A stretch of 5,533 nt of DNA from CBDUXP01 sp965371225 [NCBI: uncultured bacterium] (GTDB lineage: Bacteria > Abyssobacteria > SURF-5 > CBDUXP01): the NCBI GenBank assembly GCA_965371225.1, contig CBDUXP010000118.1, positions 1-5,533 of the forward strand. The letters are read 5' to 3'. Under the pieces are notes generated by a model. It saw only the letters and a program-made list of their open reading frames with translations, was not told where the DNA came from and made no database searches. Within the stretch, counting starts at the first letter, position 1. Each line of letters opens with the position of its first letter. Below, piece after piece: positions 1 to 5,067 of the stretch. The translations under genes were made by a program, and so were the position numbers.

Positions 1-1
1 T

Positions 2-82
2 GGAGGGCTAGCGTAATTGGTAACGCAGCAGTCTTGAAAACTGCCGCCTACGGGCTTCTGGGTTCGAGTCCCAGGCCCTCCG
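2..82 (+). tRNA. tRNA-Ser(UGA)
   Basis: This tRNA reads UCA-type serine codons. The fold is complete: acceptor GGAGGGC/GCCCTCC (2-8 with 75-81), D-stem GCGT/ACGC (11-14 with 23-26) around loop AATTGGTA, anticodon stem GCAGT/ACTGC (28-32 with 40-44) with loop CTTGAAA and anticodon TGA at 35-37, and T-arm CTGGG-TTCGAGT-CCCAG (58-74). The variable region (45-57) is 13 bases, with only a 3-bp stem GCC/GGC, which is compact for a class II serine tRNA. The D-arm also has a 4-bp stem rather than the usual short serine D-stem. The discriminator is G82. The next bases are CCCC, so CCA is not encoded. Serine identity rests on the anticodon and class II variable arm. The promoter lies outside the window. 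Confidence 0.9.
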
Positions 83-95
83 CCCCTTGCCCGCT

Positions 96-119
96 CCGAC
101 CGCCCGTCGGGTGCGGGCG
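96..119. terminator. GC-rich hairpin between convergent tRNA-Ser and membrane gene
   Basis: Two overlapping, mutually exclusive stems can form here: CCGAC/GTCGG (96-100 with 106-110) and CGCCCG/CGGGCG (101-106 with 114-119, 7-base loop). The site lies just after the tRNA on the plus strand and just after the stop of the membrane gene on the minus strand, so it could end transcription from both sides. There is no T-tract on either strand, so a classical intrinsic terminator is not shown. Confidence 0.25.
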
Positions 120-129
120 CGCCGTCTCC

Positions 130-1155
130 CTACCGGGGATCCGGCGCCGGGTCTGCCGAGCCCCAGCGCTGCACCGTCAGGAGTGCACCGGGCACGAAGA
201 TTAATGCGTGCGGCGCGAGGATTAGGCGAGTCTCCACCAGCACCGCGCAGAACAGGTGGATCACGAGCCAGGCGGGAGCGACGGCCCAGCAGAAACGCTT
301 GAGCAGGGGCGGCCATTGCCGGTAGCCAGCGAGCGCCACCAGCGGCACGATCCCCACCGTCGCCAAGAGCTGCGTCCACGTCACCACGCGGAGCACGTTG
401 AACCGGAACAGGTCCAGACCCATGGTGTGTCCGTACGCGACGTACAGGTCCCGGGGCCCGTACGCGAGACGCAGACCGATGAACACGGCGCCGTACGCAG
501 CGAGCGCGGCCGCGCCGATGGTGAGCGCGCGCTTGAACGTGGCACCGTGGCCCACGTGGGCGGCGATCAGCATGATCGGAATGAGGCCGCTGGTCTCCCG
601 GTTAGCGGCAGCCATGGCGGCTAGCGGGACGATCCACACGTCGCGCCCGGCGGCAATGAGCAACCCGGCTGCCAGATAACAGATCACATCGGTGTACGTG
701 TCGTAGGAGAGATTGCTGTCATAGAGGCTCTGCGTCATGCCCCACGCCAGGAGCGAACACGCCACCAGCGCGGCCGCGGGCCCCAGGCCGAGCCGGCGGT
801 AGTACAGGGCGCCGACGATGAACAGCCCCGCGTTCTGCACCAGGCGTAGCGAGACCAGCGCCCAGACCGTGGCCTCCGGCCGGTCGCGCGGCCAGAGTTG
901 CAGCCACATGCCCAGCACGTATTGCGACAGGACCCGGTACTGAAACGGCGCGCGCGCCTCCCCATTCAAGATGCTCAGGTGCCGTTCGATCTGCGGACCG
1001 TCCGGCGCAAAATACGGCAGGCCCAGCACGCGCAACTGCGCCAGGACGCTGTAGACGCTGAGGAGCAGAGCGCAGACGCCCAGGGCTGCGGCAAAACGGA
1101 GCCGCGCGGACGGGGTGCTCTGCGGGTGCGGTGCGCTGTGCGCGTTTGACGTCAG
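130..1155 (-). CDS. polytopic membrane protein, GT-C-like (paralogue of upstream gene)
   Basis: This is a predicted integral membrane protein of about 341 residues with roughly ten hydrophobic segments (first at about 22-40, last at about 311-330). It ends at a TAG. Function is not recognised. A long extracytoplasmic loop after the first segment carries D52 and ends in F71-Q-Y73-R74. Later motifs are N185-R-E187-T and E308-T-R310. The layout (acidic first loop, mid-protein KE/RE motif) resembles GT-C lipid-linked-sugar glycosyltransferases, but this is inference. The same motifs occur at nearly the same positions in the neighbouring 387-residue protein, so the two look paralogous. The frame has no ATG, GTG or TTG before residue 41 (TTG 1035, GTG 1029), and starting there would remove the first membrane segment. 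A CTG at 1155, eight bases after a strong purine-rich site, gives a sensible N-terminus (TSNAHSAPHPQ, then the first helix). An alternative is a one-base overcall in the GGG/AAA runs, which would join ATG 1177 to this frame. Confidence 0.8.
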   Translation of the reverse strand: MTSNAHSAPHPQSTPSARLRFAAALGVCALLLSVYSVLAQLRVLGLPYFAPDGPQIERHLSILNGEARAPFQYRVLSQYVLGMWLQLWPRDRPEATVWALVSLRLVQNAGLFIVGALYYRRLGLGPAAALVACSLLAWGMTQSLYDSNLSYDTYTDVICYLAAGLLIAAGRDVWIVPLAAMAAANRETSGLIPIMLIAAHVGHGATFKRALTIGAAALAAYGAVFIGLRLAYGPRDLYVAYGHTMGLDLFRFNVLRVVTWTQLLATVGIVPLVALAGYRQWPPLLKRFCWAVAPAWLVIHLFCAVLVETRLILAPHALIFVPGALLTVQRWGSADPAPDPR

Positions 1156-1163
1156 CGGGCGGC

Positions 1164-1175
1164 CCTTTCCCTTCC
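1164..1175 (-). promoter_or_regulatory. ribosome binding site deciding the CTG start
   Basis: On the minus strand this reads GGAAGGGAAAGG, a purine-rich Shine-Dalgarno-like stretch. It sits eight bases before CTG 1155, the only start-like codon at the right distance in the reading frame. The nearby ATG at 1177 overlaps its upstream edge and opens a different frame whose product (1177 to 719) lacks membrane segments. Confidence 0.45.
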
Positions 1176-1204
1176 ATACCCGCGCCTGGCTGAGGCGGCG
1201 GCCG

Positions 1205-1232
1205 ATTATAGCAGCCCGCGCGCCGTCTTCAG
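1205..1232 (-). promoter_or_regulatory. extended -10 promoter for the 130-1155 gene
   Basis: The minus strand has TATAAT (1205-1210), a perfect -10 preceded by TGC, making an extended -10. A weak -35, CTGAAG (1227-1232), lies 16 bases upstream. Transcription would start near 1198, about 43 bases before the proposed CTG start. The site lies in the 98-base gap after the upstream gene's stop, so the second membrane gene can be transcribed independently as well as by read-through. Confidence 0.55.
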
Positions 1233-1253
1233 CACCCCGGCTCTCTCCCGCCG

Positions 1254-2417
1254 TTACGCGGGACTGCTCAAGTCGGCCGGTGGGGTCCGCGGCCGCAATC
1301 GCACCAGGTAGAACACGGTCATCAGGACGTAGGCCACCAGCATGGCCTGATACGTCTCCACCACGCGACTGTAGTTGAACAAGTAAAAGGTGCCGATGCT
1401 CAGGCCCGTGATCGAGACCCGCTCGATCACCGTGAGGCGCGCAAAGAGGGTGCTTGTCAGCAGGAGCAGCGCGGGAAAGCACATGGCGGGGATCCGGAGC
1501 AGGTCCACCGCAATCAGAAACTGTGCGAGCACGAGGGGAATGAATGCGGCCAGCCGCCGCTCGGGAGCCCCGGCGATGAGAAACCCGGCAATTCCCACCG
1601 GCCACAACACGGGAAAGGCCACCAACGTTCCGCGCAGGATGGGGGTGACGCCGCCCCAGTATCGCACCACCGCCAGCCACTCGCTCGCGCTGAAACTGGC
1701 GTACGCTGCCGCCCCGGGATGATCGCGGAACAGCACGCCGGTGCGCAGCACGACGAACACCGCCGCCCACGCGAGCGTCAACAGCCCCGCTTCCCCGAGT
1801 GTTCGCCAGAGGCGGGGCCGGGTAACCACGCAGGCAAGATACAGGGGCACGAGGAGCGCGACGGACTCCTTGACGAAGCCGCCGACCACAATCACGAGCA
1901 TCAGCCAGCGGAACCGGCGGTGAAAGATGGCCATACAACCGAGCAAGAGGAGCCAGTGCTCGAACACGCTCACGTGGGCCGTGTTGTGCAAGTAGTACAG
2001 GCCGCCGTACGAGAATGCGTAGAGCACCGCCACCAGGGCCGCCGTCGAGATGCCGTGCCGCAAGCCCACCGCGGACCACAGGACGAGCGTGGTTTCGATC
2101 GCGATGAAGCACCCGATGGACAGCACCGCGAACGCCACCGGCACCGCCAGGCCCGTGAGGGCGGACAGGGCCGCCGCCAGGTACGGCACCAGGATGCGGT
2201 ACCCGTAGGGCGGCCGCGTGAACGTGAACGGGTCCGCCGCCATGGCGCGGTACACCGACGCGTCGCCGTCGCCATGCATCGGCAGCGTGGTGCTGCGGAC
2301 GATCCAGGCGAGCGCCGCCCCCAGCACCACCCCGACGATCACCGGTAGGAGCCAAGGGGGTGGCGAGTGGCGGGGGGCGGGCTGCGCCGCGCCGTTTGCC
2401 GTCACCGTCGCGTGCAT
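1254..2417 (-). CDS. polytopic membrane protein, GT-C-like
   Basis: This is a 387-residue predicted inner-membrane protein with about ten to eleven hydrophobic segments (first about 23-41, last about 356-374). The specific family is not recognised. The first extracytoplasmic loop carries an acidic D50-G-D52 pair and ends in P70-Y-G-Y73-R74. A V182-K-E184-S motif lies inside the sixth hydrophobic region, and D305-L-L-R308 lies near the C-terminal third. An acidic DxD-type motif in the first outer loop and a mid-protein KE motif are typical of GT-C glycosyltransferases that use polyprenyl-phosphate sugars, so a cell-envelope glycan role is a reasonable but unproven inference. The start is ATG 2417. 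There is no Shine-Dalgarno, but a -10-like TAAACT ends six bases before the ATG, suggesting a leaderless message. The stop is TAA. The gene is followed in the same direction by its apparent paralogue. Confidence 0.88.
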   Translation of the reverse strand: MHATVTANGAAQPAPRHSPPPWLLPVIVGVVLGAALAWIVRSTTLPMHGDGDASVYRAMAADPFTFTRPPYGYRILVPYLAAALSALTGLAVPVAFAVLSIGCFIAIETTLVLWSAVGLRHGISTAALVAVLYAFSYGGLYYLHNTAHVSVFEHWLLLLGCMAIFHRRFRWLMLVIVVGGFVKESVALLVPLYLACVVTRPRLWRTLGEAGLLTLAWAAVFVVLRTGVLFRDHPGAAAYASFSASEWLAVVRYWGGVTPILRGTLVAFPVLWPVGIAGFLIAGAPERRLAAFIPLVLAQFLIAVDLLRIPAMCFPALLLLTSTLFARLTVIERVSITGLSIGTFYLFNYSRVVETYQAMLVAYVLMTVFYLVRLRPRTPPADLSSPA

Positions 2418-2423
2418 GGGTTC

Positions 2424-2429
2424 AGTTTA
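2424..2429 (-). promoter_or_regulatory. -10 element for leaderless transcription of the 1254-2417 gene
   Basis: The minus strand reads TAAACT here, fitting the TANNNT -10 pattern, with exactly six bases before the ATG. RNA would begin at or next to the A of the start codon. This matches the absence of any Shine-Dalgarno sequence. No convincing -35 is seen at 16-18 bases. Confidence 0.35.
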
Positions 2430-2479
2430 GCGAACGCCGGGGGCGTGCCCCTCCCGTGGCGTCCGCAACAGGCGCGCTT

Positions 2480-2488
2480 TGCTATACT
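2480..2488 (+). promoter_or_regulatory. extended -10 promoter of tRNA-Ser(GCU)
   Basis: TGCTATACT is an extended -10 (TG, one base, then TATACT at 2483-2488). It would start RNA near 2495 and leave about 90 bases of leader to be trimmed before the tRNA at 2587. No good -35 is present at the usual distance. The motif closely matches the other extended -10 sites in this window. Confidence 0.5.
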
Positions 2489-2586
2489 GCGGCGGCTTGG
2501 ACCAGCCGCGGTGCGAACGCCTCCTCCGTGCTTCGCGCCGGCAGCGGCTTCAGCACGCTGGAAGGCGGCGGGCCCGGCACCATACT

Positions 2587-2677
<91 letters not shown>

Positions 2678-2714
2678 CAGCCGGAAACCACTTGCTATCA
2701 ATGGCTTCTGGCTG
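2678..2714 (+). terminator. hairpin immediately after tRNA-Ser(GCU)
   Basis: CAGCCGGAAACC (2678-2689) pairs with GGCTTCTGGCTG (2703-2714) around a 13-base loop. There are nine consecutive pairs including one G-U, then one A-C mismatch and two more pairs. It begins directly after the encoded CCA, so it may end the tRNA transcript or mark the processing boundary. Only a weak T/C-rich tail (TTCTCC) follows. It could instead be a recombinase or excision-factor site. Confidence 0.4.
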
Positions 2715-2721
2715 TTCTCCA

Positions 2722-2751
2722 TTGACCACAAATCCCCTTTTGTGCCATAAT
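2722..2751 (+). promoter_or_regulatory. sigma70-type promoter of the integrase
   Basis: TTGACC (2722-2727, five of six consensus) and CATAAT (2746-2751, five of six) are separated by 18 bases. Transcription would begin near 2758. This places the RNA start after TTG 2751, the only bacterial-type start codon of the integrase frame, so the two annotations conflict. Confidence 0.5.
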
Positions 2752-2758
2752 TGTGCCA
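2740..2758 (+). repeat. direct repeat TTGTGCCA with 11-base period
   Basis: TTGTGCCA occurs at 2740-2747 and again at 2751-2758, one helical turn apart. The first copy also forms an inverted pair with CACAAA at 2727-2732 (TTTGTG at 2739-2744). The repeats overlap the -10 element and the 5' end of the integrase frame. Arm-type integrase sites or an autoregulatory operator are plausible, but neither is shown. Confidence 0.5.
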
Positions 2759-3800
2759 CGCCACGGCACGCCTCTACCGCCGGGGGAAGACCTACTACGT
2801 CGACTACACGACACTGGACGGCCACCGGGTCCGCCAGTCTCTCCGCACGTCGGATAGAGCGCTCGCGAAGCAATACGTCGCCCAGGAGATCCCCAAGCTT
2901 GAAGCCAGCCCAGCGGCGGGGTGGGGGCGGGACTGCGCTCCTGCGCGGCTGATCTCTGAGTACATCGCCGTCTCGGAGCGGGAACACGCCCCCCAAACCT
3001 TCAACCGCTACTCCCGGGTCTTGGAGGGCCACTTCGCTCGTTTCTTGGGCGCGCACGACGTGGGGCGACTCGGCGAACTGCATCCCCGCCACGTGGAACG
3101 CTACAAGACCGTGCGGCTGAATAAAGGGGCGGCCCCGCGTACAGTGAACTTGGAACTGAAGATCATCAGGACCTTCCTCAACTGGGTCGTGAAGATGGGC
3201 GATCTCGAGGACCATCCCTTCCGGCGGCTCACCTTCCTTCGGGATGATCGCAAGACGTACCGCTATCTTGAGGATTGGGAAGCCGCCGCGCTGATCGAGG
3301 CCACCGAAGGAGAAGTGTGCGAGTTCGTCCTGCTTGCGCTTTACGCTGGGCTTCGTCGCGGCGAAATCTGGGCCCTCGATCCGAAGAGGGACTTTGACTT
3401 AGAACGGGAAGGCATCATCGTCCGCACGACGAAGAGCAAAGAGCCTAGGGTCGTGCCCATGCATCAGGAGCTAGTCCCAGTGTGCCGCCACTTGGCACAG
3501 CGCTCCCCCCTGTGGTCTTTCAGCAATCCGACCGCCGTCTGGAAAGTCGTGAAGTCGGCGATGAAACGGTGCGGGATCAACGCGACTCTGCACGACCTCC
3601 GCCACACCTTCTGCCGCAATCTCGCCCGCAGCGGTGCCAGCGAGCGCTACATCATGGAAATCGCCGGCCACCAGGACATCAAGACGACGCAGATTTACAC
3701 CCGAGACGCGCTCTCACCCGAACACCTCAAGCTCGCCATAAGCCGGATGCCCAGGATCGGCGGGCGTCCGGCGCCGTGCGGCGGGAAAGATCTGCTCTGA
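2751..3800 (+). CDS. tyrosine recombinase / phage-type integrase
   Basis: Site-specific recombinase of the tyrosine integrase family, 349 residues from TTG 2751. It cuts and rejoins DNA at attachment sites through a covalent tyrosine intermediate. The N-terminus (about 7-45, RLYRRGKTYYVDY) is a small basic arm-binding-type domain. Residues about 63-150 are the core-binding helical domain, and about 170-330 the catalytic domain. The full catalytic set is visible: R202 in AGLRRGE, K228 in TTKSK, H281 and R284 in HDLRH, H307 in AGHQD, and Y316 in QIYTR. The gene points away from the adjacent tRNA-Ser(GCU), as in integrated islands or prophages. The start is odd: TAA at 2748-2750 closes the frame, TTG 2751 overlaps the promoter -10, no ribosome site is seen, and the family-like start (ARLYRRGK) is preceded by ACG 2763 where ATG would be expected. 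The next in-frame ATG lies deep in the protein (residue 149). The stop is TGA. Confidence 0.93.
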   Translation: MCHATARLYRRGKTYYVDYTTLDGHRVRQSLRTSDRALAKQYVAQEIPKLEASPAAGWGRDCAPARLISEYIAVSEREHAPQTFNRYSRVLEGHFARFLGAHDVGRLGELHPRHVERYKTVRLNKGAAPRTVNLELKIIRTFLNWVVKMGDLEDHPFRRLTFLRDDRKTYRYLEDWEAAALIEATEGEVCEFVLLALYAGLRRGEIWALDPKRDFDLEREGIIVRTTKSKEPRVVPMHQELVPVCRHLAQRSPLWSFSNPTAVWKVVKSAMKRCGINATLHDLRHTFCRNLARSGASERYIMEIAGHQDIKTTQIYTRDALSPEHLKLAISRMPRIGGRPAPCGGKDLL

Positions 3801-3862
3801 ACCTGAAAGGCCTGAGGACGAGATCGGATCATCTGAGCACAAGTAACGTTTCTGGCCGGCTC

Positions 3863-4279
3863 TCAATTTCGGGCCGCCCACTCTATGCACCCTCGGGCTT
3901 CTAAGCGAACGGCGCCGTCGCCGCCCAGTACGACCCTCCCGGGTTGTAGACCTCGGCCGTAACTGGCCGAAGGTCCGGCCCTCCGCAAGAGGCCAGTAGT
4001 CGTTCCACCAATCTGCGGAGAAGGATCCTGATACAAGCCAGGGGTACAGGCTCGACGTAGCGGCCCAAACGAATCGGGGACCGATATCACCCTCCGAGCC
4101 GTATGGAGAATGCCTGAAGTTTCAATCGCCATTCGCACAGCTGCAGCAGGCGGGAGTTGAGAAGGGCCCACCTCTAATTGGCGCGTGGTGTTCTCGAACA
4201 GGTAGCCGTGGCAGAGGAAGCGGCTCCGGTCGTTGAATCCCCCGTCGATGGGGTGGTGGATCATCTCGGCCGGGTTCAC
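3863..4279 (-). CDS. hypothetical protein, probably a truncated gene
   Basis: This is an open frame of 138 residues from GTG 4279, 15 bases after the stop of the zinc-ribbon ORF in the same direction, so the two may be co-transcribed. I do not recognise it. The first 36 codons look genuinely coding: 33 of 36 end in G or C, and the product (NPAEMIHHPIDGG, then NDRSRFLCHGY) looks like folded protein. After about 4172, codon third positions fall to roughly half G/C and the sequence becomes proline-, glycine- and arginine-rich without pattern. The likeliest reading is a gene whose 5' end survives and whose 3' part was replaced or decayed. No Shine-Dalgarno precedes GTG 4279. ATG at codon 6 is an alternative start. 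Confidence 0.35.
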   Translation of the reverse strand: MNPAEMIHHPIDGGFNDRSRFLCHGYLFENTTRQLEVGPSQLPPAAAVRMAIETSGILHTARRVISVPDSFGPLRRACTPGLYQDPSPQIGGTTTGLLRRAGPSASYGRGLQPGRVVLGGDGAVRLEARGCIEWAARN

Positions 4280-4294
4280 CGTCGAGCGGTGGTT

Positions 4295-4558
4295 TCAGTC
4301 GAAATACCCGTGCCCGGTGAAGTAGGACACGGACGCCCGGTGCCCGTATCGGCACACTGCGTACACCGCCCCGTGCCCATCCGCAGCGAACGCCTTCGCC
4401 TGAAAGATGACCACCGGCGACCCCGCCCGCGCCTTTACCAGCTTCGCCCGACACCGCGGACACCGCCTGACCGCAGTCCAATATGCTGTGGCCACAGGCT
4501 GCAATTCGGAGTTTGGTGCGATTCCTGCCGCCGTGCGCTCCTTGTCGCTGTAACCCAT
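4295..4558 (-). CDS. small zinc-ribbon-like protein
   Basis: This is an 87-residue protein with C33-P-R-C36 and, further on, C69-R-Y-G-H73, a spacing that fits a single zinc-binding ribbon (Cys2-Cys-His). It has no signal peptide or membrane segment. Such small ribbons occur in phage and island proteins, including Com-like regulators, and often bind nucleic acid, but no specific family is recognised. From about residue 22 onward nearly every codon ends in G or C, as expected for a real gene in this genome. The start at ATG 4558 is supported by an extended -10 (TGCTATAAC) placing the RNA start near 4565, which leaves an almost leaderless message. GTG at residue 22 is an alternative. It runs convergent to the integrase and is followed by the 3863-4279 frame. 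Confidence 0.55.
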   Translation of the reverse strand: MGYSDKERTAAGIAPNSELQPVATAYWTAVRRCPRCRAKLVKARAGSPVVIFQAKAFAADGHGAVYAVCRYGHRASVSYFTGHGYFD

Positions 4559-4571
4559 ATTATTTCAACAG

Positions 4572-4580
4572 GTTATAGCA
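4572..4580 (-). promoter_or_regulatory. extended -10 promoter of the zinc-ribbon gene
   Basis: The minus strand reads TGC then TATAAC (4572-4577), an extended -10 located 13 bases before ATG 4558. The 12-base string GGGCTGCTATAA is identical to that at the promoter of the 130-1155 gene (1206-1217). No convincing -35 is seen. Confidence 0.42.
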
Positions 4581-5067
4581 GCCCAGCCCCTAAAGGCCGC
4601 TCAAGATCTGGCGTCAATCTGCCCTCGTTTGCCGTCAAACGGCCGGAAAACTCGCATAATCACTGAGGTTGGCGGCGGGTCGCTTGCCCGCGGCCGAGGG
4701 TCCGGTGCATAAGCCATATCCAATATGCTTTCCGTCCCCTGGCCACTGGGTAGCGCAATATTCCGGGAAGCCGGCCTGCGAGAGTCTAATACTCGGTATT
4801 CGATAGCTGATAAGTATCTGATTCAAAACAGGTTACAACGTTGAGCGATAAGATTCTTGGCTGTGGATTCTAACGGATAAATATTTTCTGAGAAAAAGAT
4901 ATCTAGATCGCAATTAAAGGAGTGCCGTACTCGTTATTCCTTAGTAAGGAGACGGTGCGACCGGGCCTCGACACTACCGTCTGGGCAGGGTCGCCGGCGG
5001 AGCTATGAGGGCACCACGCATAGATTCCGAGTTCAGTGGGCCTGCGGGTCCCGTCAGGAGGAGGCCA
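4581..5067. other. non-coding region upstream of the cytochrome c peroxidase gene
   Basis: No convincing gene lies here, and the central part (about 4780-4930) is clearly AT-richer than the rest. Short dyads are visible: CGTTTG-CCGT-CAAACG (4626-4641), AATAC-TCG-GTATT (4788-4800) and TCCTTA-G-TAAGGA (4938-4950). A purine-rich AAAGGAG near 4916-4922 precedes a GTG at 4922 that opens only 28 codons, ending at TGA 5006-5008. I could not assign a confident promoter for the peroxidase. The dyads are candidate operators only. Confidence 0.4.
5056..5064 (+). promoter_or_regulatory. ribosome binding site of the peroxidase gene
   Basis: AGGAGGAGG is a near-perfect Shine-Dalgarno. Its AGGAGG core (5056-5061) sits six bases before GTG 5068. 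This favours GTG 5068 over the in-frame ATG codons at 5005 (GGAG only two bases before it) and 5083 (weaker GGAG six bases before it). Confidence 0.7.

Noticed and set aside
719-1177. A 152-residue minus-strand ORF starting at ATG 1177.
   Set aside because: It is an out-of-frame shadow of the second membrane gene. It has no membrane segments and an arginine/alanine/proline-rich composition.
1719-2348. A 209-residue plus-strand ORF antisense to the first membrane gene.
   Set aside because: It is rich in H, R, Q, E and D, as expected from the complement of hydrophobic codons, and has no domain-like pattern.
1156-2355. Extension of the membrane-protein frame to a 741-residue protein (130-2355, minus).
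   Set aside because: The upstream 400 residues lie in the wrong frame of the 387-residue membrane gene and are arginine/glycine/alanine-rich without helices. Only the part from about 1155 down is protein-like.
4477-4729. TCCAATATGCT at 4477-4487 and 4719-4729, both followed by GGCCAC nearby.
   Set aside because: A few 11-base matches are expected by chance in 5.5 kb, and the flanks do not align further.
4564-4835. AACAGGTTA at 4567-4575 and 4827-4835, each preceded by TTC.
   Set aside because: It is too short and unevenly spaced to call a repeat element, and no IS-like termini surround it.
3801-5067. A second copy of the tRNA-Ser 3' end (attR).
   Set aside because: I scanned both strands for the T-arm/acceptor string and found only short, unrelated matches such as ACCCTCC near 3932.
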